Source: Anadara kagoshimensis
Lineage: Eukaryota; Mollusca; Bivalvia; Arcoida; Arcidae
Direction of reading: 5' to 3'
Assembly (NCBI GenBank): GCA_021292105.1
Contig: CM037865.1
Location: 21,159,428 to 21,223,427 of the forward strand
DNA length: 64,000 nt
Part shown: positions 34,066 through 45,773 of the stretch, one piece after another
How the letters are laid out: every line of letters starts with the position of its first letter
Position numbering within the stretch: position 1 is the stretch's first letter
Notes under the pieces: model-generated
The model's input: only the letters and a program-made list of their open reading frames with translations
Database searches by the model: none
Told to the model about the DNA's origin: nothing
Program-made: the position numbers and the translations under genes

Positions 34066-34316
34066 CTATACCTAACAAAAACTTCAGGACCACATCAAAA
34101 ACATTATTTGATTTTGTAGAACGTAAATCATATCATTTCATATTCACACTTCTCATAATTCAATTAAGGAGATTAGATTTCATGCACCAAAAATTACTTC
34201 ATAACATCATTTAAAACAAGAAAAGAATAAGAACAAAATACAGATGGATTTGACATTTTTTTAGTTTTTGGATTTTTATTTCAAATTTTACAATGGTCCC
34301 TAACATTTTTGTTGAG
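34066..34316 (-). mobile_element. MITE family J, copy 2
   Basis: 251-bp element, TA on both sides (34064-34065 and 34317-34318). On the reverse strand it begins CTCAACAAAAATGTTAGGGA and ends TTTTTGTTAGGTATAG. It aligns with the forward strand of 20261-20508 throughout. It abuts the WPDRI part of the LINE relic, so it probably landed inside that LINE. Confidence 0.85.
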
Positions 34317-34899
34317 TATTTTTATCATTTTTGTTGACATTGTACTTATACAACCAAATAGCAAACACGGATTGATTCCAAAGACCCTTGGTAACCAATT
34401 TTTATTATTTTTCTTTAACTTTTCCGACCACTGTCATAAACCCTTAAATTTCAGTTCCAGAGGAAGGCTAATTTAGTACTGAGTTTTACGATTTTTACAT
34501 TCGGATAGAACGATAACGATTCAAAGAAGACCATTATGCAAGGTCTTTACAAATGAGCCTTTGATATAGGTTTGCAAGTGCTAGTTGTCAAATGTTGATG
34601 ACAATTGCTCTAATAATAATCTAATTTTGACATGATAAGCTTTTACACATTTTTTCTTGTAAAATCACCCCTTTGAACAGTGGAATTGATGTAATGGTAA
34701 CATTAAAGGTTAAATTACAAAATAATTTAAAGATGAAATGTGTATTTAAAATTGACAACACTCGTGGCGGAATAACTCTTTTTTAATGCCAAATGTAACT
34801 GCAGAAATACCGAAAAACTCACACAACTGCTAAATCATTAACAGACAGAAACAATTAAATTGTGAATTAAATAGTGTCATCTTATTTTAAGTAAATATT
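34317..34899. other. Non-coding spacer, nothing recognised
   Basis: I looked here for the upstream part of the LINE relic (YGCETW-type motif on the reverse strand) and did not find it. Confidence 0.5.
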
Positions 34900-35160
34900 T
34901 AATTTAATCTGGGAAGGAAAGGAAACCACCAACTTTTGAGAAGTAAAATTACAATTTTTTAATGAGAATCAGTCAGAGTTTGATTATAAAATTGCATCGT
35001 CTGTGATCTGTTAGTCTGCACTTACGACCACTTGGCCATTGAGGACAAAAAATCCAAACAAAGTTCTTTTAATCAAATCCATCAAAATGTGACGTTGTTT
35101 CCACATGTTTCATTAAATTTGATTATACCTCATTAGAAAAATACGATACTATCTGTAATT
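34900..35160 (+). repeat. Dispersed repeat E, copy 2
   Basis: See 31520-31800. Shared blocks include AAAGGAAACCACCAACTTTT, GTCTGTGATCTGTTAGTCTG and AAGTTCTTTTAATCAAATCC. Confidence 0.72.
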
Positions 35161-35250
35161 TGATTGGATCGTTGGATCATGTGATCAGGGTGGAGAAAAC
35201 ATCGCGTATCCCTCTGAAAACATCATATCCCACCTCTTCGGAACACACCA

Positions 35251-35274
35251 TGACGTCACAATGATATGACGTCA
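35251..35274 (+). promoter_or_regulatory. Paired TGACGTCA octamers
   Basis: Two perfect CREB/ATF-type octamers at 35252 and 35267, 15 bp apart. Their use is unknown; no gene is seen beside them. Confidence 0.3.
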
Positions 35275-35440
35275 TTGATGGAGAATCTGTCATGACGTTC
35301 TAGCGTTTGCCTCCGATGAGTTCCGATAGGAGAAAAAACAATGAATCGGAGAAGAAATGATGTTTTCAGGCTGTCTTTTTTTAAAAATATTTTTCTTTCT
35401 GTCTTTCTTATACAATGGTTATCTTTCGGTATAATAAACA

Positions 35441-35508
35441 ATTTATTGCCTTTGAGTGAGGGAGATATAACCATTTGTTCATATCTCCCTCACTCAAAGG
35501 CAATAAAT
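35441..35508 (+). repeat. Perfect 28-bp inverted repeat, 12-bp loop
   Basis: ATTTATTGCCTTTGAGTGAG.. at 35441-35468 is exactly mirrored by ..CTCACTCAAAGGCAATAAAT at 35481-35508. The loop is AACCATTTGTTC. Each arm is flanked by a TATAATA stretch. It could be a small foldback element or a strong transcript hairpin. Confidence 0.95.
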
Positions 35509-36865
35509 GTATAATAGACCCCAGTTTCACATTATTTCTTTATTACAATTTTCCTTGACTTACATTTCGCAAACTTTGAGATCCCTATTAGAAAGATGAA
35601 TTAACGTTATTAAGTATTTAAATTTGCGTTAACATCTCATTAAGCGACGGTTTTGAAACCAAAAGCTGGCTACAAAAACAATCCTCTATTTTGGTAAGAT
35701 GTTTCTTAACTTAAATGTAGCAATTTTGAAATCTTAATAATTTTGTGATTTTTTTTTACAAAGATGTTCAGTAACTTGAACTGTCGATATCACTACAAGC
35801 TTCAAATATCTGTATTGATATTTTCAAAAACTGTTTATTTGTAATTCCTGAAAAATATGGTCAATCTTAGTTAAGAAATGATTGTTAAACCGGGGCTTGT
35901 TTGTGATTAAAGCATACTACATGTTTTGATGTGTTTCAAATGTTGTCAGCATCTAATAGTCCGTATAATTGAAACACTTTCACTTTGATACATCTTAATT
36001 GAAAGTTAAAGCAATGATCAGTTATCCTGTCAAAAATTAATTCAAACTGTCTTTGTCCAAGACATTGTTGATTGGAAGCTTTTTAACTTTGTTTAAGTCA
36101 TTTTCTGTGTTGTCATCTTGACATTTCAAACTCTTTTTGCACCAGACATTGTTGATTGGAAACTTTTTTAGATCTAGAGTTGTTGGAGGCATTTATCCGT
36201 TTTGTGCTGACAGTTATTGACATATATTTATTTTTCAATTTTTTAAAACAAATTTATTGAGTTTGGAACAAATGTTCGCTGTATAAGTAGACTATTTATT
36301 ACATAAACATGACTTGAACAATTTGAAGGCTGCAGTGGCCTTCACATTCATCGTTGTGTGTTATTAATGCGATCTAAGTAGTTAGCCATGCTACCATGCG
36401 ACCTTTTAGAGTGTAGAGTGCACTCACCCGGCACACACATACCCGTTCATTACACTGATGCTCATCAACCAACCAGTAATGGGCTACAACAAGGAATACA
36501 TTTTTTAACTTGCGCTTGATCGTTGAAGAACTCGCTGAGACGATTTTAATTTAAAGGTTAACGACTTATTACCTCTGCCACCATGCACACTATCTATAAA
36601 GGGAAAACTGACAAAGAAACTGTTAAAACAAATCATCAACGTCGTTTGTATGAAACCAACATACTTGTGAAAACAGATTATTAGAAAAAAAGAAACGAAA
36701 AAAGGAAAGAAAAGACCATTAAATGCCTACAGTTTAGCTGTCAACCCCATTACAATGGAGACTATGTGTGCAGAAAAGTATTTTTCATGTAAGTCAGACT
36801 TGTGTGAGAAATGCCTGTCAGACACAGAATCATGAGTCTAAAAATAACAACTAATTACAGGACAT
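35509..36865. other. Non-coding spacer with one short local duplication
   Basis: GACATTGTTGATTGGAA..CTTTTTAA/TT occurs at about 36062 and 36147, each preceded by TCAAACT.TTTT/GTC, a decayed duplication of about 85-90 bp. Nothing else recognised. Confidence 0.5.
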
Positions 36866-36975
36866 GTATATATTTTTAGACATTAAGACATTACCCGTCT
36901 GGGAGCATCTGCCAAACACAGAGATGCTTATTTAAAGTCATGGCCTGCATGGAAAGCAATAATTACAATATGAAA
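36866..36975 (+). repeat. Repeat D fragment
   Basis: TTTAGACATTAAGACATTAC, CGTCTGGGAGCATCTGCCAA, ACACAGAGATGC and CACAATATGA-like end match the 42187-42400 and 43093-43220 segments of repeat D. Confidence 0.5.
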
Positions 36976-37615
36976 CGGAAAAGATGATTAAAATGCGTAT
37001 TCCTGTATTATTATATATTGCACTATGGCAGACACATTAATCTTTCACAAATTGAAACATTTCTAACTTTACGAACAGATGCTGTCCCTTGTGCAGTCAT
37101 ACATCAATTGTTGATTACTTATTTTTAGGCTAGTTTATGTTTATTTATTCTATGTTCAAAATGTCTCCTTCATTGTTTCTTGTTATATGAAACTTGTCAT
37201 TTGATGTTTTTCTATTTTCACAGTGTTCATTGGTTTAAAAAATTGTATAAATTTGTTATTGTTTTGTTTTCGTCAAAGTGATATGCTTTAATTGTCTTTT
37301 TTATGGACATGTTGATTGAAAATTTCTCAAAGTTGTGCACATTTAAATTTTTTCCTCTATTCTTGAATAGGATAAGATATACTGTATAATGGACCAGAAC
37401 CTTAGTTTAGTTTGTCTTTTTCTTTCATATGATACTGCTTAATTATACATGTTCTCTTGTATTTTGTTATCATCACTACCCTTTCCAACACTATAATGAC
37501 AAAAATTATAAGTATATAAGTGTGTGTCTTTATCGGCATAGCTACTCTTGTTTCAATCATTCACTTTTGCATTTACTCTGTATTTGATCAGCAAAATAAA
37601 GGAGTTCGAAGAGAA
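36976..37615. other. Non-coding spacer, nothing recognised
   Basis: AT-rich spacer. Confidence 0.5.
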
Positions 37616-37750
37616 TTTTAGAACGTGCCACATAAATACCGACGAACCCTTTATCATCTGCGGTTGGTTTGGAGGTGTTAATTTTGTCCGTCATGATGAA
37701 ATCTTTAATTTGACATGACGTGTCGTTCAACACCAGTGCCCAAACGCCCT
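37616..37750 (+). repeat. Dispersed repeat K, copy 2
   Basis: See 15664-15780. Reads CCTTTATCATCTGCGGTTGG, TTTGGAGGTGTTAATTTTGT, ATGATGAAATCTTTAATTTG and CGTTCAACACCAG. Confidence 0.6.
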
Positions 37751-38459
37751 ACCACTGCGATTCGTACAGCATTATAAAATATGAAATAAAGCTTAAAGGT
37801 GTTAAATATTTTCTGAACGCCACCGTAAAGAACTGACAAGAAAGACAGAAATCGTATTAAAGGGACGAGTGATTAAAATTGTAAATTTGTAAAACTGTAT
37901 ATTTAGAACTTAGAAAGGTGTATTTTTGATTTTATGTAAAATAGATGATAACCCAGCATTTTTCTCAAGACAGAATTAATTGTTGACTCACTGATATTGC
38001 AAGCCTAGGCTTATCAAGGTTTTCGAAAGTTCTCTTGTACTAATTTGTGGTGAAGCTGCACCCAGAAATTGTACTTCTGAACACGGCCAAGCTCGTGTTA
38101 TAAAATCAATACTATTACACTTTAATATTATAAAGCTTGTAATTTATGAGTTGTTTTATATCTCTTTTATGGTATTACTCCGGATCTGTGAGCTGTGTGG
38201 CGAAAATAGCTTGGTTATGATATCGTGATAAAAAGTTAATTTACTTAATATTTTATGTCCGTGCATTTTGATAAATCTCTTTTAACAACTCATCATAAAA
38301 AGAGATATGTCCATTGACCGTCGTTCAATAGACTAACATTTACCTAGTACAAAGTAATGTAGTTCACCTTAGTAAAGTCACGGGTATTGTAATCTCTTCA
38401 TAGTTAACCTTATGTTTGTGTAAACAACAATAAATAAAAATATATTAATCTTTGTCTAA
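37751..38459. other. Non-coding spacer, nothing recognised
   Basis: AT-rich spacer. Confidence 0.5.
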
Positions 38460-38640
38460 ATAAAAATCCAGAGGTAAACTTCATAATTGGAAAAAAAGTT
38501 AAACACAACAGGTGACCTTCTCCAGAGGTAAACTTCGAAATTGGAAAAAAAAGTTAAGCACAACAGGTGACCTTCCACCAGGGAAGTGAGGTCAGGTGCT
38601 CCGGAAGGATGATTACCGCTTGTATAACTACCTCTATCAC
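38460..38640 (-). repeat. Dispersed repeat B, copy 5, with a 54-bp internal duplication
   Basis: TCCAGAGGTAAACTTC..AATTGG ... ACAACAGGTGACCTTC is present twice (38467 and 38521). The B core follows: CCACCAGGGAAGTGAGGTCA then GGTGCTCCGGAAGGATGA, in reverse orientation. The 64-codon reverse frame here is repeat-derived and shows the duplicated peptide. Confidence 0.78.
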
Positions 38641-38904
38641 TTATTTTCAAATTAACAGCTGATATAACAGCAGAAGTCGGTAGCTATTTTTTACTTTTTG
38701 ATTTTTGGAATAAGGCAATCTAAGCTACAGCATTAGCAGTGTAATTATTGTGTCAATGGGGGCAATCAACAAAACATATATTCGATTCTTTGAGTTATGA
38801 TAATAAAAGATCTCTAAAAAATTCAAAAATGTAGTCAGACTATACAAAATACGATTAATTCGTTTATCAAAAGATTCAGAAACTTACTTTTAAATATAAC
38901 ATGT

Positions 38905-38990
38905 GCTTACCCTTCCGGAACAACTGGCCTCACTTCCCTGGTGGAAGTTCGTGTATTTTACTACTTTTTGCCAGCTTTCAAATGTAGAAA
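38905..38990 (+). repeat. Dispersed repeat B, copy 6
   Basis: GTGCTTACCCTTCCGGAACA, then GGCCTCACTTCCCTGGTGGA, AGTTCGTGTATTTTACTACT and TTGCCAGCTTTCAAA. Opposite orientation to copy 5 only 270 bp away. It runs directly into repeat D at 39038. Confidence 0.75.
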
Positions 38991-39700
38991 TTGCGAGTAA
39001 TATCTATTATATATTTGCAACTGTAACAAGGAAGTTCCAAGACAATGACCGATCAAAGACATAGGTCTATTCGACAATCGCCCGGGAACATCTGTCGAAT
39101 ACAATGCACTTATGTTAGGACATAGTCTGGAGAAAATTTTTTAAACACAATTATATATTGAAAATAAATGGAGTGATATATTTCTCGTCAATATATGGTC
39201 ACAAGGATAATTACTGTTCTTATTTGTATCTTACATCTCAGCAGATGAACATTTGCCTTCAATAAGTGATTACAAATCTAAAATGTTTGTTGTAGTATAT
39301 ATTGATATGAATATATCCAGTACTGTACAGCAATTTAACTTTAGTTATGTCTTTTCCGGGAAAATAAAGGTTAATACTTGTGCTTTCATTTAAATATCTT
39401 TTTTTCAATAATGATCAAGTTTTAATGTAACCCAGAAGAGATTGTCTCTTTTGCTACTGTTTGGTTGTGGTAATAGGTCATTCTAAACAACATCATCAGC
39501 AGTGTTAATAATGTGTAACATTGAACCAGAGAAATCTGCACAAATGGTATTTATAGATCTGGCTTTGTGTCATCGTTATGTATAGGAATCTCTACTATCA
39601 GTTCCGTCAAAAGTCCAACAGTGTAAGTAGAGTCTTCAAAATTTATTTATTCAAAATTAAAAAAAATAACTAAATACATTTTACATTAAATTTGGGAATA
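38991..39700 (+). repeat. Repeat D unit 1
   Basis: Two landmarks define the D family. The first is a CAATGACC..GC.GACATA..TCTAT block, here 39046 (ACAATGACCGATCAAAGACA, then CGGGAACATCTGTCGAATAC). The second is a TTTGGTTGTGGTAATA ... CATCATCAGCAGTG ... GTGTAACATTGAACCAGAG block, here 39460-39530. The unit ends in GGCTTTGTGTCATCG. No coding potential. Confidence 0.68.
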
Positions 39701-39739
39701 ATTGCACTAAAAAAAATTTCTGAGTGTAATATAACGAAG

Positions 39740-40645
39740 ATAAAGGTATAACATCCAAGGCATCTTGAAAAATAGTTTTATAATTGGAGATACAATAAAG
39801 GGCAATGACCAATTGCAGACATATTTCTATATAAAGAAATCGTCCAGAAAACATTTGCCAAATGCAACTCAAATGTGTTAAATCATAGTCTGAAGACAAT
39901 TGCCAAAACATTATCCTATATTTATAACGGATAGTGATTTCTTGTCAAATGTTACACTATTTAGACATTGTTAGAATAAATGCTACCCACTGCCATGGCA
40001 CGCGTGTGTGTATCTGGCTCACTTCAAAGCAGTAAATAAAAATTTGTAATCTAGTTGGGGATTACTAATACATGTATATTAATAATTATCATATAATTTA
40101 TGTTTTTTTACATCAATACATTCACTACAACAAATATACACTTGTAATTATTTCAAAACCTGTTTTAGTTTTTTAAGCACTAGACGGCCATTTTTTAAAT
40201 AAAAATCCTCATCAGTAGTGCTCGGACCAAAATTGTGGAAATTTAAATATTTTTAAGATGTTGAAACGAGTAAAATGGAAGGATCAAAATTTATTTTACC
40301 AAATTTACTTGAGGAAATACTTTGAACAATGAAAACAAAACCTTTTGAAGAATTTTAAAATCTAAAAAAACGAAAATAACGAATAAATTTGATGAACAAT
40401 TGTATTTTTCATTAACCTCTTATTTTTAAATTATGATCAACCATTTATATAGCAACAGAATATAGTGTCTCTACTGTTCAGTCGTTTGTAATAAGCTAGT
40501 CTTAAATATATCATCAGTTAGTGTAAATAATGTTTAACATTCAACCGAAGCAATATTATGGTATATGACATTCACTTGGCTTTGTATCATAGCAATATAA
40601 TGTCGTTTATGTTCTAACAATGTTATTAGACTCTTTTGAAACCAT
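39740..40645 (+). repeat. Repeat D unit 2
   Basis: First landmark at 39798 (GCAATGACCAATTGCAGACA, AACTCAAATGTGTTAAATCA, GACAATTGCCAAAAC). Second landmark at about 40505-40545 (TATCATCAGTTAGTG, TTTAACATTCAACCGAAGCA), then TTGGCTTTGTATCATAGCAA. A hammerhead relic lies between the two landmarks. Confidence 0.65.
40176..40222 (-). ncRNA. Hammerhead ribozyme relic 1 (type I layout, core decayed)
   Basis: The reverse strand reads AGCACTA (stem I), CTGATGAG (conserved core), a decayed stem II and GAAA region (ATTTAAAAAA), GGCC, then GTC (cleavage triplet) and TAGTGCT. TAGTGCT is the exact complement of AGCACTA, giving a perfect 7-bp stem I. The GAAA box is lost to substitutions, so this copy should be inactive. 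Flanks (GGACCAAAATTGTG on one side, CTAAAACAGGT on the other) match the copies at 42.9 and 56.9 kb. Type I hammerheads with minimal stem III are known from Penelope-like elements and retrozymes of animals; no Penelope coding region is visible here. Confidence 0.68.
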
Positions 40646-40689
40646 CAATTCTTTAGTTCAGATAAAATCTGGAATTTAATCTATTCTTT

Positions 40690-41040
40690 TTTAAATTAAA
40701 GTATTAAAGTAAACGCTCTTTGACTTTCAAATGCATATGGATTGTTGAATGTCACGATGAAGATGTAGGCATTTCGTAGAAGATAATCAAGGTTCCGTAG
40801 TTCCATGTTTTTTCCTTTCCTAATTTTGATTAAACATAAGCGGGTGTAACTAACTAAAAGGATGGGCTTTCCCTTCTGGAGCATCCAGTCTAATTTTCAA
40901 ATGCATATGGAAACTTGGATGTCATAATGAAGATGTAGGCATTTCGTAGAAGATATTCTAGTTCCATGATTCTTCCATTCTCAATTTTAATTAAAACAAA
41001 CGGATGTGACTAACTAAAGGTATATCATTTAATATACTTA
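40690..41040 (+). repeat. Two-copy tandem duplication, period 180 bp
   Basis: TTTCAAATGCATATGG at 40725 and 40905, each followed by GATGAAGATGTAGGCATTTC (one base different at the start), GTAGAAGATA and later AAACAAACGG or AAACATAAGCGGGTGTAACTAACTAAA. CTTTCCCTTCTGGAGCATCC at 40868 is a B-core trace between the copies, so the unit probably includes a B fragment. Confidence 0.82.
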
Positions 41041-41049
41041 ATCATTGCT

Positions 41050-41306
41050 ACACAAACTAGACTTTGCAAAAGGTATCTCTTACAATGCTTTTATAATTGA
41101 AGATTGTAAGGTCCAGGGCAATGACTAACCGCAGACACGTTTCTACTTAGAAATCGTCTAGGGAACATCTGCCCAATGCAATTCAAATGTGTTAAATCAT
41201 AGTCTCGAGACAATTGCCAAAATATAATCCTATGTTTAAAACAAATGTAGCGATTGATTCCTTGTCAAATTTAATTTAAACATGGGTACAACAATAAATG
41301 CTTGTC

Positions 41307-41340
<34 letters not shown>

Positions 41341-41880
41341 TGCTTTACTACTAACAATGGGTACATTTGTCACGGGTTTTAGGTAACAACTTTGATCATA
41401 ATAAATGTAAATTCAAGTATTATATATATATATATTTTGTGTGAATGCTTTCAGTACAACAACAGCGGTATACTTTCATTTTTGTCTCGTCAGCGGTATT
41501 TAGATTGATACTTTTGTATTCTTTCTGTACATGACTGATTTTTTAATAATGATAAAAAGCCTATCAAGCAGTACAAAAACACTGTTTGTTTGTGGTAATA
41601 AGCAAGTTTTAACAACATCGCAGTATAAATAATTGTGTAACACCGAACCAGAGCAATCATCACAAATGATATTAACTTGGTTTTGTGCCATCGTATTATA
41701 TGTTGTCGCTTTACTATCTCTTCCAACATTGTAAGTGGCTTTCCGAAATACATTAATTAGTAAGTTCAAATGAGTTTTAAATAACATTAGATTTATACTG
41801 ATTAAAATTAACAATACTGTTGATATAAATAATGCCTGTGTATTTAAAAATTGGCCTGGATATATTTGACATAACATAGT
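41050..41880 (+). repeat. Repeat D unit 3
   Basis: First landmark at 41122 (GCAATGACTAACCGCAGACA, AATTCAAATGTGTTAAATCA, AGACAATTGCCAAAAT). Second landmark at about 41585-41655 (TGTTTGTGGTAATAAGCAAG, GTGTAACACCGAACCAGAGC), then TTGGTTTTGTGCCATCG. The 87- and 125-codon reverse frames (41490-41753 and 41500-41877) overlap each other within this repeat and are not genes. Confidence 0.68.
41309..41338 (+). repeat. (TG)15 microsatellite
   Basis: Fifteen perfect TG dinucleotides. A shorter (TA)n run lies at about 41420-41436. Confidence 0.97.
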
Positions 41881-41914
41881 TACATCTTTCTTTTATTCAT
41901 TAATTTGACTACTT

Positions 41915-42060
41915 GGCGGTTGTAGCTAGCTAAATAGGAGTTCCTTATTTTGCTGGAGCTCACGGTTGATGTTCACGTGTTTCACTGCATTTGCCAGTTT
42001 TCAAACTTTTTATTGAGATTTGAACATGGCCTTATATGTTTGTTTTTTAATACAATTGCC
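41915..42060 (+). repeat. Dispersed repeat B, copy 7
   Basis: TAGCTAGCTAAATAGGAGTT, then TGCTGGAGCTCACGGTTGAT, GTTCACGTGTTTCACTGCAT, TTGCCAGTTTTCAAAC and TGAACATGGCCTTATATGTT. It precedes repeat D unit 4 by about 130 bp, the same order as at 38.9-39.0 kb. Confidence 0.65.
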
Positions 42061-42186
42061 GAATATCATAATGAATATGATGTATCATCTACAAAATCAA
42101 AACACTTAATAATAATAGATGAACATCTCTAGACATTCTGAAAAATACCTAGACCTGCGAGAAATATTTAACAAAAACGCATTCAT

Positions 42187-42790
42187 ATTTGGTAGACAGG
42201 AGGCCAAAGGAAATGCCCCATCACAGACATGTTTCTATTTAGACATCGAGCAGGGAGCATCTATCAAGTCCAGCGATTTTATGTTTTGTCTTAATATGAA
42301 GAAAATGGGCAAAACACAATGTTAAATATTGACCCCACATGAAGTGATAGATTGTTTGCCAAGGACATAATTGTTTATGGTTACAAGGATAAATGATGAT
42401 TCCTTTGTTTGTTTTTTACCTCTTACCAGGAGGAAATCTTTCATGGGTCTTGTGATTACTTATCTGTTTATGTAGATGTTTGTTCAAGTATAATTTTGAT
42501 TCAACTTAAATATGTGTTGTCAATGAAGCACCAAAAATTGCGCATGTTATATTTATTAGATTATCACTTTTGATTAATTATTAAAACATCATTGACAAAA
42601 CATGCCATAAATGCTCATAGTTAACTTTATATGTTAAGGATCTCCAGACTTTTGGATTGGTCATTGTAAATCAATTCTCGAGAAACGTTATTGAAAACGC
42701 GTTTTTGCAAATGGCAAACATGTGTAGTTTGCAACTGATAAATCAATCAATACATCTATAACTTATTCATATTATTGCATCAGGTAGATT
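42187..42790 (+). repeat. Repeat D unit 4 (partial)
   Basis: GGAAATGCCCCATCACAGAC, ATGTTTCTATTTAGACATCG, GGGAGCATCTATCAAGTCC and TGGTTACAAGGATAA match the first D landmark in units 1-3. The second landmark is not recognised before the hammerhead relic at 42.87 kb. Confidence 0.55.
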
Positions 42791-42869
42791 TGGTAAAATC
42801 AATTTTCGTTTTTCCATTTCTCTCATTTCTACATGTTAAAAATATTTGTTCTGCCACACTTGTAGTCTA

Positions 42870-42900
42870 AGCATTACTGATGAAACCGCCTGCTAGTGCT
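42870..42900 (+). ncRNA. Hammerhead ribozyme relic 2 (stem II deleted)
   Basis: AGCATTA, CTGATGA, AACCGCC, TGC, TAGTGCT. The two outer heptamers pair along all 7 positions with one G-U pair, and the CTGATGA core is intact. Stem II and the GA of the GAAA box are missing, which looks like a deletion of about 15 bases between CTGATGA and AAC. The GTC triplet is TGC. Downstream AGAAAATTAAAACAGGTA matches the other copies; upstream ACATGTTAAAAATATTTG matches relic 1's ACATCTTAAAAATATTTA. It cannot cleave as it stands. Confidence 0.62.
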
Positions 42901-43092
42901 AGAAAATTAAAACAGGTAAAAATTACTTTTAAATTTCTCTTAAAATTTATCGGCTAAAATAAAGACCCCAAAAGACTTCAAACTTTATTGTTTATATCAT
43001 TTTTGTTCTGGTACATTTGAACCAAGACATTACTAAATAAGACCTAAAGACATTTCAAAATAAAACTTAAATACACACAATGTATTGTGTGA

Positions 43093-43525
43093 AAAAGTCG
43101 AGAAAGTAATCCATGCGGTATTGACCAATGGAAAATCTGTCAAAAACAGAGGTGTTTGTATCAAGCTATGGCACAAAACACAATATGTTAACCAAGGACA
43201 TGTTTATTGCTTAATCAGATATCTTATTATTTTGTAAGTGAATATATTACTTTCTTGGTCAAAAGTCATTTCAATGTAAAGAAATAAAAAAACTACCACA
43301 TTAAGTTGTAAGAAATAAATCCGATGAATTAGTAAAGAATATTTACAACCAGTTTGTGAAAACTCCAACACAAATATACTGGTATATACTCTTTAGCCAG
43401 CAGTCTAGCGAAATATAAGAAATCCTCTCGCGTGGTTGTGATAATCAGCCAATATGAATATTAACTGTGTAACATAAAACCTGAGCCATCATCACAAATA
43501 ACATTTGTAATTTGTCAATGACACA
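43093..43525 (+). repeat. Repeat D unit 5 (partial)
   Basis: GGTATTGACCAATGGAAAAT, CACAAAACACAATATGTTAA, CCAAGGACATG, then at 43430-43500 GGTTGTGATAATCAGCCAAT, GTGTAACATAAAACCTGAGC and CATCATCACAAATAACATTT. Most decayed of the forward D units. Confidence 0.55.
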
Positions 43526-45760
43526 AGTCTATGTGACCCGTGACAATTTGTTGTCTCTTAAGTTTAGGTTCCGTTCAATTTTCGATTCTTAAATACGTGT
43601 GAATATTTGGAAATTTCTAGAACCTAATTACTAAAGGATTTCCTTCATGGCTTTGAAATACACAAGGGTGTCGAATGTCATACAAGTTCATTAAGTGTAG
43701 ATACAAGTTAGGGTCATAGAAACGTGACACTAAGTAGATACTAAGGTTGTAATCTCTTTCTGTCCTTAACTTGCCTTTAACTTGTTCTTGAATCTGTTTG
43801 TTGTCACCAAGTACAAGCTATTAGCTATTATCGATTAAGGTTCAAATCCGACACTGATTTTTATGCTAGTTTTTTTTGACAAACAATGACACATAACCAT
43901 AAACATTTATCATGAAGCTTTGTTTAAAAACAGTACAACAATAAGCCCTTCATTACATATGTTATCCATACAAAATTTAAGAATATTTTTTCATTATTAC
44001 TTGATTATTTTGATTTTTGTTGATATAAGAAAGACATTTGCAACTAACAAACATTATATTATGATAAAGAAAATGCAACCAAATTACGACGATAATATCA
44101 ATTAAATAATAAGCTGCAAAGACGCACTAGATAGTCACAAAAGATCGTTCTATGAATATAGTATTATTTATAGAATTTATCATAAACGCCGATGTGTACT
44201 TTAACAACACAAAGGAGGTTTTATTATGTAGGACAATGATTACCATCTTAATACCGATCAACACTTTCAACTGACGTAGATCTCAAAACACTTGGGAATA
44301 AAAAACACTTTATGGAAAATTAGAACATTTAACCGCATTTAGCACGTAGGCTAGAATTTCTTTGCCATTCATAAATGTATGGCAATAAATACTTATTATA
44401 GTGTCATTTATATAACCCAGTCTAAAAGCTATCACTTTCTTTAAAAAAATAATATATATGTATGGAATACATAACTGCTTACAGAAAGCAACTTCTAAAT
44501 TACAACCTTAAAAGCTCTTAAATGTTGGTGTTTTATTTTGTTTTTTAGTTTTATTTATTTTCATTAGGTAAGAAATGTTTGGAAATACACATAATTAAAA
44601 GAAAAACCTTCCAGAACTAATATTATAAACGGAGAAAAAACTTTTCCATAAATGTAGTGATAAGAAGTGGTTTTTGTTGGAAATGTCTTAATAATTTCTT
44701 GAAATACAATTTTATTAAGAACCATAATTGTGATTTGGTCATCATTTGACGATAAGTGCAGCTCTATTGAGACAATATTTGGAATGAATGCTCCTACTCC
44801 CCAGCTTAGTTTATCCTAAATATAAAAAATATCAAAACCTGATGTTATCTTTGTAATGAATCCTCACAGCCTCTTGACTAGCTACAAATTAACAAATGGC
44901 GTGTAAATTGTTGGATAATACCCCCAGGTAATATTCTATTTATTTTTAAAACCGGTGGGGATTATTAAAATAATGCACATTTTAAATAATTGATATTTTT
45001 TCGCGTAAATATACGCTGGCTGCTAACATTATTTGAATTATCAAAATTTCGATTTGGCATGAGGCTGCGAGGATTCATTTCGAACTTTACTTCAAGTTTT
45101 GGTATTTTGAATTTTAAAATTTATCTCTCTAGGTTTAAGGGCATTAAAATGTAGTATCGTCTCGTTTGTGCTGTGTATACCGTATCTGGGTTGTAAAAAG
45201 TAAGCCAGAATTGCCATTTGGGTGCATAACCAGAACAATAACAGTCAGCTGTAGGTCACTTTGTGATTACATACTTCTGAAATAATTTCTGTCGTATTAG
45301 TAATACATTTGTTGAAAATGTTTACAAAACATTTAAGATCTATATTCTTTATTTTTATTGATGCTAGTAAAACCGCTTAAAGTGCAGTGGTAGGGACGTC
45401 CACTACTTGCGCTGGAGAACTGTTTGTGCCATTATGAACATTTTCAATAAAATCATAAATAAACAAAGTTTTGTTGTGGCGTCTTTGACCACACCCATTT
45501 TTCAGAACATGTTCTTTCCTTTTCTTCTCCATCTAAATAATAATAGGAAAAAATTTAAAGGCTAAAGCTGACAAACTATTCAAGATAAAACTGAATGGAA
45601 ATATTATAAACAATCATATCAAAACTGTCGAGTTTCAAATCTAAGTTTTTAGGTAATTTGATCTAAATCATGTTATAGACGCTTTCATGCTAACGTATCA
45701 CAGTGCCTCCTACCGCCTACGTTCAAATCTTAAATCGGGACAGATTTTAATGTGATAACA
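43526..45760. other. Non-coding spacer, nothing recognised
   Basis: About 2.2 kb of AT-rich DNA with only accidental short frames (for example 43920-44105). No repeat copy, RNA or coding signal could be supported. Confidence 0.5.
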
Positions 45761-45773
45761 TTTGTCAGTTCGC

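Noticed and set aside
33632-34214. Two overlapping forward frames of 89 and 137 codons
   Set aside because: They lie antisense to a recognisable LINE C-terminus and to MITE J; the LINE strand explains the sequence.
41490-41877. Overlapping reverse frames of 87 and 125 codons
   Set aside because: Two frames of the same repeat D unit; sister units do not keep either frame open.
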